Assembly (NCBI GenBank): GCA_905221435.1
Contig: CAJNDD010000020.1
Coordinates: 1 to 28,572 of the forward strand
Source: a bacterium
Lineage (GTDB): Bacteria > Bacillota > Bacilli > Lactobacillales > Streptococcaceae
Direction: 5' to 3'
DNA: 28,572 nt
This document shows positions 1 through 9,674 of the stretch, piece after piece. Position numbers and translations under genes: made by a program. The notes under the pieces are model-generated. The model made no database searches and had not been told where the DNA came from. It worked only from the letters and a program-made list of their open reading frames with translations. How positions within the stretch are numbered: position 1 is the stretch's first letter; each line of letters begins with the position of its first letter.

Positions 1-29
1 TATCTTCATAACTCAATTTCATAATAAAA

Positions 30-72
30 CACCCCAAAAGTTAGATTTTTTCTGTCTAACTTTTGGGGTGCA
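30..72 (-). terminator. Long palindrome, terminator of the lipoprotein gene and IS-end-like repeat
   Basis: A near-perfect inverted repeat pairs CACCCCAAAAGTTAGA with TCTAACTTTTGGGGTG around a short loop. On the minus strand it is followed by TTTTATT, so it can act as an intrinsic terminator for the lipoprotein gene that ends at 96. Each arm also resembles the end of the IS3-family element at the right edge of the window (ACCCCAAAAAGTTGGACA from about 28123). It may therefore be a minimal remnant made of two insertion-sequence ends. The terminator role is inferred from structure. Confidence 0.7.
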
Positions 73-95
73 GTTCAAGGATCTTCTTTTTTCAT

Positions 96-719
96 TTATT
101 CAGCTTTAGTAGTTGACCAGCTACTTTCAACCATCGGTAAGATTGTTTTTAAAGTTTCCCCATCCCCTTCAAGTGAAACATAGCGGATTTTACCATCATT
201 TGATCGGAAAACCCAGGTAAAGAGGTATTTCCCTGACTTAGCAATTGCATTGACAACATAGGCTTCATAACCTCCAATGGTCGATTTGGAGCCCCAGACC
301 TTACTAAAATCAGAGCTTTGTTCTTTGGAAGTTAAAATACTAGATGAGACTGTCACAACATCCAGTTTAGCATATTCTTCTTCGCTGATATTGAACTGCT
401 CAGCCTTGAAGGTATTCAGCGTAACAATGTTGATATCTGTTCCATCACTATACTGTATATCATTTCCACCTTCTACTTCATGGAATCGAACCCATGATTT
501 GGGTACCTTGACAAATCCATATTCATTCGAACCGATGATTTGCGTCTCTTCCTTTTTCGCTTCAGAAACGGTAGAGCTAGAGCTACTCGTTTCCTGACTG
601 CTATAAGAACTAACAACTGCAGACGAACTTTCTTCGGTTGCTGTTTGCGATTTATTGGAACATGAAGCCAAAAAAGCACTAACAGTAACTACCGTACCTA
701 AAATTAATAATTTTTTCAT
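96..719 (-). CDS. Putative secreted lipoprotein, function unknown
   Basis: The 207-residue protein has a lipoprotein signal: a short positively charged start (MKKLL), a hydrophobic stretch and the lipobox LASC with the lipidated cysteine at residue 20. A Ser/Thr/Glu-rich linker follows (about residues 22-58), then a folded domain of about 150 residues starting near the motif YGFVKVPKSW. It should be anchored to the outer face of the membrane. I do not recognise the C-terminal domain and assign no activity. The gene has its own strong promoter at 740-768 and a hairpin terminator directly downstream, so it appears monocistronic. Confidence 0.8.
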   Translation of the reverse strand: MKKLLILGTVVTVSAFLASCSNKSQTATEESSSAVVSSYSSQETSSSSSTVSEAKKEETQIIGSNEYGFVKVPKSWVRFHEVEGGNDIQYSDGTDINIVTLNTFKAEQFNISEEEYAKLDVVTVSSSILTSKEQSSDFSKVWGSKSTIGGYEAYVVNAIAKSGKYLFTWVFRSNDGKIRYVSLEGDGETLKTILPMVESSWSTTKAE

Positions 720-739
720 CCTACCACCTTTCCATCTGC

Positions 740-768
740 ATTATAAGAAAAATAAGGACTTCTGTCAA
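740..768 (-). promoter_or_regulatory. Sigma-A promoter of the lipoprotein gene
   Basis: On the minus strand TTGACA (763-768) and TATAAT (740-745) are separated by exactly 17 bases. This is a consensus housekeeping promoter 21 bases upstream of the lipoprotein ATG. A GGTGG/TAGG ribosome-binding stretch lies between it and the start. Confidence 0.85.
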
Positions 769-823
769 ATTCTAACCTGATCTTTTCAGTCACTTGATAA
801 TTTTGCCCGCTCTCATTTAAAGC

Positions 824-853
824 AAAAACTCTTGAAAAATCTTCAAGAGTTTT
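824..853 (-). terminator. Intrinsic terminator of lepA
   Basis: The inverted repeat AAAACTCTTGAAG / TTCAAGAGTTTTT with a short AT loop sits directly after the lepA stop codon on the minus strand and runs into a T-rich tract. Confidence 0.8.
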
Positions 854-857
854 ATTT

Positions 858-2681
858 CTATTCTTCATCCATGCTTAAGACGCTGAGAAAGGCTTCTTGT
901 GGGACTTCTACTGATCCGATAGCTTTCATGCGTTTCTTACCAGCTTTTTGTTTTTCAAGCAGTTTGCGTTTACGAGAAACGTCACCACCGTAACATTTGG
1001 CAAGTACGTTCTTACGAAGGGCCTTGATATCAGTACGGGCCACGATCTTGTGCCCAATAGCTGCTTGAATAGGCACCTCAAATTGTTGACGAGGGATGAT
1101 TTTCTTGAGCTTATCCACGATGAGTTTCCCACGTTCGTAGGCAAAATCCTTGTGAACGATAAAGCTGAGGGCATCCACCTTGTCCCCATTGAGAAGGATA
1201 TCCATTTTGACCAGCTTAGATGGGCGGTACTCTGACAATTCGTAGTCAAAGCTTGCATAACCACGTGTCGAAGACTTGAGCTTATCAAAAAAGTCAAAGA
1301 CGATTTCAGCAAGCGGAATTTGATAGATAACATTGACACGATTATCATCAATATAGTCCATGGTTACAAAGTCTCCACGTTTGCGCTGAGCTAGTTCCAT
1401 AACTGCTCCGACGAACTCCTGCGGTACCATGATTTGCGCCTTGACATAAGGTTCTTCAATGGTCGCGATCTTAGTCGGATCTGGAAATTCAGAGGGGTTA
1501 GACACATCCATAGACTCACCGTCAGTTTGGTTAACCTTGTAAATAACAGACGGAGCTGTCATGATGAGGTCAATGTTGAACTCGCGCTCTAAACGCTCTT
1601 GGATAACATCCATATGGAGAAGTCCAAGGAATCCACAACGGAAACCAAAACCGAGTGCCTGAGATGTTTCAGGTTCAAACTGCAAGCTGGCATCGTTGAG
1701 CTGCAATTTTTCAAGGGCTTCACGAAGGTCATTGTACTTGTTTGACTCGATTGGGTAAAGACCTGCAAAGACCATAGGGTTCATTTGCTTGTAGCCGTCT
1801 AGTGGTTCTGCTGCAGGATTGCTTGCTAGGGTCACTGTATCACCAACACGAGTGTCCTGAACCGTCTTGATGGAAGCCGCAATATAACCAACGTCACCAG
1901 TCGCTAGAAAATCGCGCCCAACTGCTTTTGGCGTGAAAATACCAACCTCAGTCACATCAAAGGTCTTTCCATTGCTCATAAGCTGAATCTTATCGCCAGG
2001 TTTGACCACTCCGTCCATGACACGCACTTGGAGGATAACCCCACGATAGGCATCATAAACTGAGTCGAAAATCAAGGCCTTGAGTGGTGCCGTTACATCT
2101 CCTGTTGGTGCGGGAACTTTCTCTACGATTTGCTCAAGAATTTCTTCAATACCAATACCAGCTTTGGCTGAAGCCAAGACCGCTTCGCTGGCATCTAGTC
2201 CAATGACATCCTCAATCTCTATACGCACACGCTCAGGATCAGCTGCTGGTAGGTCAATCTTGTTAATGACTGGTAGAATTTCCAAATCATTATCCAAGGC
2301 TAGATAAACGTTGGCAAGAGTTTGCGCCTCAATCCCTTGGGCCGCATCAACCACCAAAATCGCCCCTTCACAGGCTGCTAGTGAACGCGACACTTCATAG
2401 GTAAAGTCCACGTGCCCTGGCGTGTCAATCAAGTGGAAAATATAGGTCTCGCCATCTTTTGCAGTGTAATTAAGCTCAATGGCATTAAGTTTAATGGTAA
2501 TCCCACGTTCACGCTCAAGATCCATACTATCCAGAAGCTGGGCTTGCATTTCACGACTAGAAACGGTCTCCGTCTTTTCCAAAATGCGGTCTGCCAGCGT
2601 CGACTTTCCGTGGTCAATATGGGCGATAATAGAGAAGTTGCGGATTTTCTCCTGTCGTTTCTTCAATTCTTCTAAGTTCAT
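858..2681 (-). CDS. lepA: Elongation factor 4 (LepA), ribosome-associated GTPase
   Basis: The protein has 607 residues, the usual LepA length. EF4/LepA is a translational GTPase that acts on the ribosome, proposed to back-translocate or to help 30S biogenesis. The GTPase motifs are visible in order: P-loop AHIDHGKS (residues 20-27), switch I RGITI (59-63), DTPGH (86-90) and NKID (140-143). EF-G-like domains follow, then the LepA-specific C-terminal domain ending in a basic stretch ([17 protein letters not shown]). The gene has its own promoter (2710-2738), an AGGAAG ribosome site and a hairpin terminator, so it appears monocistronic. Confidence 0.97.
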   Translation of the reverse strand: MNLEELKKRQEKIRNFSIIAHIDHGKSTLADRILEKTETVSSREMQAQLLDSMDLERERGITIKLNAIELNYTAKDGETYIFHLIDTPGHVDFTYEVSRSLAACEGAILVVDAAQGIEAQTLANVYLALDNDLEILPVINKIDLPAADPERVRIEIEDVIGLDASEAVLASAKAGIGIEEILEQIVEKVPAPTGDVTAPLKALIFDSVYDAYRGVILQVRVMDGVVKPGDKIQLMSNGKTFDVTEVGIFTPKAVGRDFLATGDVGYIAASIKTVQDTRVGDTVTLASNPAAEPLDGYKQMNPMVFAGLYPIESNKYNDLREALEKLQLNDASLQFEPETSQALGFGFRCGFLGLLHMDVIQERLEREFNIDLIMTAPSVIYKVNQTDGESMDVSNPSEFPDPTKIATIEEPYVKAQIMVPQEFVGAVMELAQRKRGDFVTMDYIDDNRVNVIYQIPLAEIVFDFFDKLKSSTRGYASFDYELSEYRPSKLVKMDILLNGDKVDALSFIVHKDFAYERGKLIVDKLKKIIPRQQFEVPIQAAIGHKIVARTDIKALRKNVLAKCYGGDVSRKRKLLEKQKAGKKRMKAIGSVEVPQEAFLSVLSMDEE

Positions 2682-2709
2682 GATGCTCTTCCTTTCAGGG
2701 TATCTATTA

Positions 2710-2738
2710 ATTATAAATTGTTTTTAACATTTTGACAA
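2710..2738 (-). promoter_or_regulatory. Promoter of lepA
   Basis: On the minus strand TTGTCA (2733-2738) and TATAAT (2710-2715) have 17-base spacing. The -10 ends about 29 bases upstream of the lepA start. Confidence 0.75.
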
Positions 2739-2759
2739 GACCATACCCTGCTAGGAGTA

Positions 2760-3488
2760 CTAATCTTCGGCAATAAAACTATCATTTTCGATAAAGTGGT
2801 GTTCGGTCATTCCTTGGTCTGTAAAGACGATTCCATGAAGGACACCGCCATAGACAGCTCCTCCATCCATGCCAATCTTGCCATCCTCTGTTATCCAAAG
2901 TTCAGCAGTACCACGCTCTTGCTTCAGCAAACCATAAACTGGTGTATGGCCAAAGACAATGGTCTTTCCAGTATGATTTTCGGCTTCGTGGAATGGTTTT
3001 CTGAGCCAGACTTTCTTGTAATCAGTCGTTTCATGCCAATCATCCAAAGTTAAATCAATACCAGCATGAACAAAGATATACTTGTCTGTCTCTACTACAA
3101 ATGGCATTTGACGAATAAATTCGACCAAGTCTGCCACTTCAGTCGCAACACGCTTGGCATCTTCTACGCCGTCAACTGGCGCATCCAAGGGACGACCTAA
3201 AATAGAGTTAATGGTTGTATCTCCTCCATTGCGACGATAATGGTCATAGCTTTCTTCTGGGTCATCGAGCCAAGTCAGAAACATATACTCGTGGTTTCCT
3301 GATAGACAGATAGCTCCTTGATTGTCGACCAAGTCTTTGACCATTTCTAGAACACGGCGACTATCCTCACCACGGTCAATCAAATCCCCTAGAAAAAGCA
3401 ACTGAGTTTGACCATCCCAGGTTTTGAGCAGATCTTCTAGCATACCTGCTTTCCCGTGAACGTCTCCAATTACATAATAGTCTGTCAT
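2760..3488 (-). CDS. Calcineurin-like metallophosphoesterase (serine/threonine protein phosphatase family)
   Basis: This 242-residue protein carries the PPP/calcineurin metal-binding signature in order: GDVHGK (residues 8-13), GDLIDRG (34-40), GNHE (64-67), a later VHAG and GHTPVYG. These residues bind the two metal ions of the active site. Relatives include bacterial PrpA/PphA-type protein phosphatases and diadenosine tetraphosphatases; the substrate here cannot be told from sequence. Its ATG abuts the recN stop codon with no gap, so it is the last gene of the xseA-recN operon. Confidence 0.88.
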   Translation of the reverse strand: MTDYYVIGDVHGKAGMLEDLLKTWDGQTQLLFLGDLIDRGEDSRRVLEMVKDLVDNQGAICLSGNHEYMFLTWLDDPEESYDHYRRNGGDTTINSILGRPLDAPVDGVEDAKRVATEVADLVEFIRQMPFVVETDKYIFVHAGIDLTLDDWHETTDYKKVWLRKPFHEAENHTGKTIVFGHTPVYGLLKQERGTAELWITEDGKIGMDGGAVYGGVLHGIVFTDQGMTEHHFIENDSFIAED

Positions 3489-5156
3489 TTATTTCTCCCT
3501 CATTTGCAATAATTCTCTGGCTTGGGTAAGGGCAGCTTCTGTTACATTCTCCCCAGCCAACATTTTAGCTACTTCCTCTACTCGCTCTTCTAAAGTCAAG
3601 AGACGAACCGTCGACACCGTTGAGTGCTCATCGCTAATCTTCTCAATAAAGAATTGATAATCCGCGATGGCAATCACTTGTGGAAGGTGAGAAATAGCAA
3701 GAACCTGACCATGCTGGCCAATATTATGAATCTTTTGAGCAATGGCCTGGGCTACACGACCTGAAACTCCCGTATCCACCTCATCAAAGACAATACTAGT
3801 CTTACCTTCTTTGCGAGAAAAGGCAGACTTGATAGCCAACATGAGACGGGACAATTCCCCACCAGACGCAACTTTGACCAAGGGTTTAAAGTCTTCACCA
3901 GGATTGGTGGAAATGTAAAACTCAACTGCTTCATTTCCTTCACGGCTGAATTTACTCTTACTAAAGCGAACCTGGAATTGCGCCTTCTCCATATAGAGGT
4001 CTTGCAATTCCTGCTTAATCTCAGCTTCGAGCTGCTGGGCCAAATCATGACGAGCAGATGCAAGCTGACCTGCCAAGTCGACAAGCTTGACTTCCAATTT
4101 TTTGAGCTCTGCTTCCATGTCTTCGGAAGAAAGGTTATTCCCTGTCAAGAGATTGTACTCATCCGTAATCTTGGCAAAATAAAGCAAAACGTCGTCCACA
4201 GTTCCACCATACTTGCGGGTAATAGTATTTATAAGGTCTAAGCGATTTTCAACCTGCATGAGGCGATTGCCATCAAAATCCAAGTCCTCAATAATATCTT
4301 CCAAACGCTTTGTAACATCTTCTAAAACATAGTAGGTTTCTGATAGAGAACTTGAAATTTCACGGTATTCAGGATCGTATTCCTCAACACTTTCCATGTC
4401 ATTCATGGCTGAACGGACATTGGCCAGACTGGAGAATTCCTCATTGTCCAACATACTATAAGCATTGGTTAGCGTATCCGCAATATTTTTATGATTGAGA
4501 AGTTTATCTCGTTCTTGGTTGAGAGCCAAGTCTTCACCAGCCCGCAAGTTTGCTGCTTCAATCTCTGCCATTTGAAATTCCAACATCTCAATGCGAGACT
4601 TGTGTTCCTGCTGATTTTTCTTGACTTCCAGAACCTGCTTGCGCATTTTGCGATAGGCATCAAAGCTCGTCTGATAGGTCTCCTTCAACTCCAAGAAAGC
4701 AGCATCACCAAACTCATCCAACATCTGGATGTGCAGTTGAGGACGCATTAACTCCTCTTGGTCATGCTGACCATGGATATCCACAAGGTGTTGCCCAATA
4801 GCACGCAAGACAGAAAGATTGACCATCTGGCCATTCACACGACTGATACTACGACCATTTTGCAAAATTTCACGGCGAATGATAATTTCATCACCCATCT
4901 CCAAACCTTGCTCATCAAAAAGTTCCTGTAAAAGGCGACTATTTTCAACCGAGAAAAGCCCTTCAATCTCAGCCTTGGGAGCACCATGACGAATAACATC
5001 TGTCGTTGCACGAGCTCCCAACATGAGATTCATAGCGTCGATAATGATAGACTTTCCAGCACCCGTTTCCCCGGTCAAAACAGTCATACCCTTTTCAAAA
5101 TTGAGGGAAATCGCCTCAATAATGGCAAAGTTTTTTATCGAAATTTCAAGTAACAT
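3489..5156 (-). CDS. recN: DNA repair protein RecN
   Basis: RecN is an SMC-like ATPase that acts at DNA double-strand breaks. The 555-residue protein has the N-terminal Walker A GETGAGKS (about residues 29-36). Long coiled-coil arms fill the middle (about 150-370). The C-terminal ATPase half carries the signature KVASGGELSR and the Walker B IVFDEVDTGVSG (from about residue 455). Length and order match the family. It lies directly downstream of argR, a pairing common in Firmicutes, and starts 6 bases after the argR stop. Confidence 0.97.
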   Translation of the reverse strand: MLLEISIKNFAIIEAISLNFEKGMTVLTGETGAGKSIIIDAMNLMLGARATTDVIRHGAPKAEIEGLFSVENSRLLQELFDEQGLEMGDEIIIRREILQNGRSISRVNGQMVNLSVLRAIGQHLVDIHGQHDQEELMRPQLHIQMLDEFGDAAFLELKETYQTSFDAYRKMRKQVLEVKKNQQEHKSRIEMLEFQMAEIEAANLRAGEDLALNQERDKLLNHKNIADTLTNAYSMLDNEEFSSLANVRSAMNDMESVEEYDPEYREISSSLSETYYVLEDVTKRLEDIIEDLDFDGNRLMQVENRLDLINTITRKYGGTVDDVLLYFAKITDEYNLLTGNNLSSEDMEAELKKLEVKLVDLAGQLASARHDLAQQLEAEIKQELQDLYMEKAQFQVRFSKSKFSREGNEAVEFYISTNPGEDFKPLVKVASGGELSRLMLAIKSAFSRKEGKTSIVFDEVDTGVSGRVAQAIAQKIHNIGQHGQVLAISHLPQVIAIADYQFFIEKISDEHSTVSTVRLLTLEERVEEVAKMLAGENVTEAALTQARELLQMREK

Positions 5157-5162
5157 ACTGAC

Positions 5163-5594
5163 CTACCATTTTTTGACTTGTTCAACAATTTCTTCAGCTG
5201 CCTCTGCTGTTCTAGCTACAATGAAGATAGAATCATCATCAGCTAGACAGCTAAAAATCTGTTCAGTAAATGCTTCAACCAACTGACTCTTCACAAAAAT
5301 AGTATTTCCAGGAATGACAGAAAGGTTGATCATATTTCCCATTAACTCAGAACTCACAATATTGTCCTCAGCCAACTGCAAACTTTTGACGATTGATTTT
5401 GGCAATTCATAGACATAGGTGTTGTCTCTCAAAGGAATTTTGACAATACCAAGCTCCTTGATGTCCCTTGAGACAGTGGCTTGAGTAGCAGAAATACCTG
5501 CTTCCTTCAAATGCTCAACGATTTCTTCCTGAGTCCCGATTTGATAATCCGTAACAAATCTTCTAATTTTTTCAAGTCTCTCTTTTTTATTCAT
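5163..5594 (-). CDS. argR: ArgR/AhrC-family transcriptional regulator
   Basis: The 143-residue protein has the two-domain layout of arginine repressors. The N-terminal winged helix-turn-helix contains ATQATVSRDIKELGIVK (about residues 37-53). The C-terminal oligomerisation and arginine-binding domain ends with DDDSIFIVARTAEAAEEI. Family members hexamerise with arginine and bind ARG boxes to control arginine metabolism. Streptococci usually carry several paralogues, so the exact role of this one (ArgR or AhrC) is not certain. It overlaps the upstream tlyA end by 8 bases and belongs to the same operon as recN. Confidence 0.92.
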   Translation of the reverse strand: MNKKERLEKIRRFVTDYQIGTQEEIVEHLKEAGISATQATVSRDIKELGIVKIPLRDNTYVYELPKSIVKSLQLAEDNIVSSELMGNMINLSVIPGNTIFVKSQLVEAFTEQIFSCLADDDSIFIVARTAEAAEEIVEQVKKW

Positions 5595-6402
5595 TTTTAA
5601 ATTGACTATGCGCCCTCTCTACAATTTTTTCTATTTCTGGGGCAACTTGATTACTTGCTCCCTCTTCCTTTTTCAAATAAACTAAAAACTCAATATTTCC
5701 ATGTCCACCTTGGATTGGTGAATAGTCTAATCCAAACACTGAAAAACCTTGTTCAACTGCCATAGCAGTGACAGATTCAAGGACATGTTGATGAACCTTG
5801 GCATCGCGAATGATTCCATTCTTTCCAATCTGCTCACGACCTGCTTCAAACTGGGGCTTAACCAGAGCCACCACCTGCCCTTGATCTGCCAAGACACGGT
5901 GCAAGGCAGGTAAAATCAGACTGAGGGAAATGAAACTCACATCAATACTGGCAAAGCTCGGTGCCTGCTCAAAATCAGTCTTTTCAGCATAACGAAAATT
6001 AAACTGCTCCATGCTGACAACCCGTGGGTCTTGGCGTAATTTCCAAGCCAACTGATTGGTGCCAACATCGACTGCAAAGACCAACTCAGCACCATTTTGC
6101 AACATGACGTCAGTAAATCCTCCAGTGGAAGCCCCAATATCAATCGCGGTCGCTCCTTCCACTGATAGATCAAAAACCTGCAAAGCCTTTTCTAGTTTTA
6201 AACCACCACGGCTGACATACTTGAGTTTTTCACCTTTGAGTTTTAGCTCGGTGTCGTCCGAGATTTTCTCTCCTGGTTTGTCAAAACGCTCCCCATTAAG
6301 GACTGCTACGACTATACCTGCCATGACACCGCGCTTGGCTTGTTCTCGTGTTTCAAACAAACCCTGTTTATAAGCTAGTACATCCACTCTTTCCTTAGCC
6401 AT
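5587..6402 (-). CDS. tlyA: TlyA-family rRNA 2'-O-methyltransferase (hemolysin A-like)
   Basis: This 271-residue protein combines an N-terminal S4 RNA-binding domain (about residues 5-60, ending at KYVSRGG) with an FtsJ/RrmJ-type methyltransferase domain. The SAM-binding loop AIDIGASTGGFTDVM spans about residues 86-100, and later motifs include DVSFISL and ALVKPQFE. TlyA proteins methylate ribosomal RNA ribose; the older name hemolysin reflects indirect phenotypes. It overlaps ispA by 8 bases upstream and argR by 8 bases downstream, which suggests translational coupling. Confidence 0.92.
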   Translation of the reverse strand: MAKERVDVLAYKQGLFETREQAKRGVMAGIVVAVLNGERFDKPGEKISDDTELKLKGEKLKYVSRGGLKLEKALQVFDLSVEGATAIDIGASTGGFTDVMLQNGAELVFAVDVGTNQLAWKLRQDPRVVSMEQFNFRYAEKTDFEQAPSFASIDVSFISLSLILPALHRVLADQGQVVALVKPQFEAGREQIGKNGIIRDAKVHQHVLESVTAMAVEQGFSVFGLDYSPIQGGHGNIEFLVYLKKEEGASNQVAPEIEKIVERAHSQFKNE

Positions 6403-7270
6403 TGATTCTCAAACTTTCTACTATTTTCACAATCGGTGCTGTTTCAAAGCTGACTTGCTGGGCAATTTCTTCTAATTTAGCCTCGGCTTGATCCAGAGTT
6501 TGGTTACAAAAGGCCTTGGCCTCTTCCAAGCCCAACAAGGCTGGATAGGTTGACTTTTCTGCCTGCAAGTCCTTTTGTGGAGTCTTCCCGATTTCCTCAA
6601 AACTAGCTGTCACATCCAGCACATCATCTCGAACTTGAAATGCAAGGCCAATCAATTCACCCACCGTTTTCAGTTTTGCTTGGATTTCTGGTGCTAATTC
6701 AGCTATGATAGCAGCTGCTTGGAAAGGATAAGCTAGCAATTTTCCAGTTTTATTGGCATGAATGGTCTGAAGTTCTTCCAAAGACAAATGTTGGTGTTCG
6801 CCTTCCATGTCCAAAACCTGCCCTGCAACCATTCCCAGACTTCCTGAAGCAAGGGATAAGTTGGCAATCAGGTCCACCTTGATCTGACTTGGCAAATCTG
6901 TCTGCGCTATCAAGGCATATGGATCTAGGAATAAAGCATCTCCAGCCAAAATAGCCATTGCTTCACCAAATTTCTTATGATTGGTTAAACGCCCTCGACG
7001 GTAATCGTCATCATCCATGGCAGGAAGGTCATCGTGAATCAAGCTCCCTGTATGAATCATTTCCAAGGCCGCAGCCACCTGCGCGTGTGCTGGTTTAATA
7101 GCGACTTGCAAGGCTTCCAGAACCTCTAACAAGAGAAAAGGCCGAATACGCTTGCCCCCAGCATGAATGGAATAGAGAACGGACTCTCGTAGACTAGAAG
7201 CAAACTGCTGGTCTCCATAAAAATCTTCCAAGGTCGACTCGACAAGAGCTAATTTTTCTTGCTTCTTCAT
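6395..7270 (-). CDS. ispA: Polyprenyl (farnesyl/geranylgeranyl) diphosphate synthase
   Basis: The 291-residue trans-prenyltransferase has the first aspartate-rich motif [15 protein letters not shown] (about residues 79-93) and the second motif VRDDVLD (213-219), which bind Mg-diphosphate. GGKRIRP (38-44) binds isopentenyl diphosphate. It makes short-chain isoprenoids that feed undecaprenyl-phosphate synthesis for the cell wall. It shares a 4-base ATGA overlap with xseB, the classic xseA-xseB-ispA arrangement. Confidence 0.94.
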   Translation of the reverse strand: MKKQEKLALVESTLEDFYGDQQFASSLRESVLYSIHAGGKRIRPFLLLEVLEALQVAIKPAHAQVAAALEMIHTGSLIHDDLPAMDDDDYRRGRLTNHKKFGEAMAILAGDALFLDPYALIAQTDLPSQIKVDLIANLSLASGSLGMVAGQVLDMEGEHQHLSLEELQTIHANKTGKLLAYPFQAAAIIAELAPEIQAKLKTVGELIGLAFQVRDDVLDVTASFEEIGKTPQKDLQAEKSTYPALLGLEEAKAFCNQTLDQAEAKLEEIAQQVSFETAPIVKIVESLRING

Positions 7271-7479
7271 TCAAAATCACTTTCTGTTCCGTCTTCTTGC
7301 ATGACCTTAACCAAGGTCTTTTCAGCCTTGTCCAGTGTCGCTTGGAGCTCTTTTGACAAGACCATGCCCTTTTGAAAGGCCGCAATCGCATCTTCCAAAG
7401 CAATTTCACCATTTTCCAAACTTTGGACAATGGTCTCCAGTTCTGCTAGATTTTCCTCAAATTTCTTTTGTTTTGACAT
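7267..7479 (-). CDS. xseB: Exodeoxyribonuclease VII small subunit
   Basis: The 70-residue protein is the usual XseB length and shows the family pattern [20 protein letters not shown] followed by [12 protein letters not shown], a two-helix fold. It binds XseA to form exonuclease VII, which degrades single-stranded DNA. It overlaps the end of xseA by 23 bases and the start of ispA by 4. Confidence 0.95.
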   Translation of the reverse strand: MSKQKKFEENLAELETIVQSLENGEIALEDAIAAFQKGMVLSKELQATLDKAEKTLVKVMQEDGTESDFE

Positions 7480-8803
7480 CTTTAACCTCTAATTCTACTT
7501 GACCATCTCGCATCAAAAGCGTCACTTGGTCTTTTTTATTCAAACTCTCAACTGAATCTACTACGGACTCTTCTTTTTTGACAATTGCATAACCACGCGC
7601 CACGATTCGACTGGTATCCAACATCATCAAAGCTTCTGAAAGTCGCTTGACTTCAGCAACCTTGGCATCATAAACCAGCGCCATTTGGCTACGTAGGAGC
7701 TTATCCAACTGACCAAGTCGGTCCTGATAGCGTTGGATTTTGGTAATAGGTGATAGTTGGGCCAGTTGATGCGTCCTTGCTTGGACTAGCTGTTTGTTAT
7801 CAGAAATCCGTGTTCGCAAACTTTGTTTTAAACGCAGTTGCAGTTGATCCAACCGTTGCAAATAACCATCATACAAGCGCTCTGGCTGTCTAAAGATAAC
7901 AGACTGACTGCATTTTTTCAAAGCCTCTTTTTTCCTTGATAGGACATTTCGGACTGCTGTCGCCATCCGTTTTTCCTGATTTTGCAAATGAGCTAATAGA
8001 TCCAACTTGGTCACAGGTGTTGCTAGTTCAGCAGCAGCAGTCGGTGTCGCAGCCCGTCTATCTGCCACAAAATCCGCCAAGGTCACATCTGTCTCATGCC
8101 CCACACTAGAAATGATTGGCAAACGAGATTCAAAAATAGCTCGTACCACAATTTCTTCGTTAAAGGCCCAGAGATCCTCGATGGAACCACCACCACGACC
8201 AATAATCAGTAAATCCAAATCGTCACGTTGATTCGCACGCGCGATATTTCGAGCAATTTCCTCCGCCGATCCATCACCTTGCACCTTAGTCGGATAGAGA
8301 AGGATATCAACACCAGGAAAGCGCCTGCTGACAGTCGTGATAATATCTCGAATAACAGCTCCACTACGACTTGTTACTACGCCGATACGCTTAGAAAATT
8401 GGGGCAGAGGTTGCTTGAAGCATTCTTGAAACAGACCTTCTTCTGTCAATTTTTTCTTGAGTTGTTCAAACTGAATCGCAAGCGCCCCAACCCCATCAGG
8501 CTCAGCCTTTTCAATGATGATAGAGTAGCTACCGCTCGGTTCATAAACCTGAACTCGCCCAATCACATTGATTTTCATCCCTTCTTCGAGGTCAAAACCT
8601 AGTTTCTGATAGATCCCAGACCAGATGGTCGCTTGAATAACTGCATGGTCATCCTTCAGGGAGAAATATTGGTGAGTAGGTCGTTTACGAAAGTTGGAAA
8701 CTTGACCAGTTAAATAGACCCGTTCCAAGTAAGGGTCTTTATCGAATTTCATTTTCAGATACTTGGTCAAAGTTGTTACCGATAAATACTTTTCCATCTC
8801 CAC
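7457..8803 (-). CDS. xseA: Exodeoxyribonuclease VII large subunit
   Basis: The 448-residue protein has an N-terminal OB-fold (about residues 5-100; YLTGQVSNF and THQYFSLKD). The catalytic core contains [16 protein letters not shown], the glycine-rich [15 protein letters not shown] and [17 protein letters not shown], and a coiled-coil region binds XseB. It is the catalytic subunit of exonuclease VII. The open frame begins with GTG at 8803, but ATG at 8797 (MEKYLSV) is an equally plausible start behind AGGTGGAG. It is the first gene of an operon that runs to the phosphatase at 2760. Confidence 0.96.
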   Translation of the reverse strand: MEMEKYLSVTTLTKYLKMKFDKDPYLERVYLTGQVSNFRKRPTHQYFSLKDDHAVIQATIWSGIYQKLGFDLEEGMKINVIGRVQVYEPSGSYSIIIEKAEPDGVGALAIQFEQLKKKLTEEGLFQECFKQPLPQFSKRIGVVTSRSGAVIRDIITTVSRRFPGVDILLYPTKVQGDGSAEEIARNIARANQRDDLDLLIIGRGGGSIEDLWAFNEEIVVRAIFESRLPIISSVGHETDVTLADFVADRRAATPTAAAELATPVTKLDLLAHLQNQEKRMATAVRNVLSRKKEALKKCSQSVIFRQPERLYDGYLQRLDQLQLRLKQSLRTRISDNKQLVQARTHQLAQLSPITKIQRYQDRLGQLDKLLRSQMALVYDAKVAEVKRLSEALMMLDTSRIVARGYAIVKKEESVVDSVESLNKKDQVTLLMRDGQVELEVKDVKTKEI

Positions 8804-8837
8804 CTACTACTCATTTCCTTGCTCTTTCATGGGTATT

Positions 8838-8846
8838 ATTATACCA
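8838..8846 (-). promoter_or_regulatory. Extended -10 promoter of the xseA operon
   Basis: On the minus strand TTGGTATAAT gives a TGn extended -10 in front of a consensus TATAAT. No good -35 hexamer is seen. It lies about 35 bases upstream of xseA and probably drives xseA-xseB-ispA-tlyA-argR-recN-phosphatase. Confidence 0.65.
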
Positions 8847-8895
8847 AAAATATGCCTAAAAATCTCCATTTATGTACCATTATGAGTGAAAAATG

Positions 8896-8917
8896 GAAAA
8901 AGGAGGCAAGGCCTCCA
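8896..8917 (-). terminator. Intrinsic terminator of udk
   Basis: On the minus strand GGAGGC-CTT-GCCTCC forms a 6-bp GC-rich hairpin followed directly by TTTTTCC. It starts a few bases after the udk stop codon. Confidence 0.85.
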
Positions 8918-8924
8918 CATCTGA

Positions 8925-9563
8925 TTATTTGCTGTTTCGAGCTTCTTCCAAAATCTTTGCAATCTTGGTCGTCAAAAGGTCGATAGCAACTGTATTGCTG
9001 ACTCCCTCAGGAATGACGATATCAGCATAACGCTTAGTTGGCTCGATAAACTGGTGGTACATGGGTTTAACCACACCTAAATACTGGTCAATAACGCTGT
9101 CAAGACTACGGCCACGCTCTTCCATATCACGCTTGATACGACGAATAATGCGCACATCATCATCCGTATCCACAAAAATCTTGATATCCATCAAATCGCG
9201 CAGACGCTTGTCCTCCAAGACCAGAATCCCCTCAACGATAAAGACATCTTGAGGCTCCTGACGATAGGTCTTGCTACTCCGTGTATGCTCTGTATAGTCA
9301 TAAGTCGGAATGTCCACTGGCCGTCCCGCCAACAATTCCTTAATCTGCTCGATCATCAAGTCTGTATCAAAGGCAAATGGATGGTCATAGTTGGTTTTGA
9401 CACGCTCTTCAAAGGTCAAGTGAGACTGATCCTTGTAGTATGAATCATGCTCAATCATGGAAATCTTTTCATCAGGGAAGTGCGATAAAATGGCTCTTGA
9501 AACACTAGTTTTACCACCACCAGAACCACCTGTCACTCCGATAATGATTGGTCTATTTTGCAT
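8925..9563 (-). CDS. udk: Uridine kinase
   Basis: The 212-residue kinase phosphorylates uridine and cytidine to their monophosphates in pyrimidine salvage. The Walker [13 protein letters not shown] (residues 9-20) is at the N-terminus. The family pattern continues with [20 protein letters not shown] and [10 protein letters not shown], the uridine-binding region. The length is typical. It is a single-gene unit with an AGGAGG-like ribosome site (CGGAGGATAGC), an extended -10 upstream and a terminator downstream. Confidence 0.96.
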   Translation of the reverse strand: MQNRPIIIGVTGGSGGGKTSVSRAILSHFPDEKISMIEHDSYYKDQSHLTFEERVKTNYDHPFAFDTDLMIEQIKELLAGRPVDIPTYDYTEHTRSSKTYRQEPQDVFIVEGILVLEDKRLRDLMDIKIFVDTDDDVRIIRRIKRDMEERGRSLDSVIDQYLGVVKPMYHQFIEPTKRYADIVIPEGVSNTVAIDLLTTKIAKILEEARNSK

Positions 9564-9674
9564 GCTATCCTCCGTTTTTTTATCCGTCGTCTATTCTATC
9601 ATATTTTTTGCAAAATTTATAGTCTGATTTGGATAGATTATGGATAACAATTCTAATACTTACACCCAGTAAGA

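Noticed and set aside
277..597. Opposite-strand open frame of 106 codons inside the lipoprotein gene.
   Set aside because: It lies fully within a gene with clear lipoprotein features and has no ribosome site or recognisable product.
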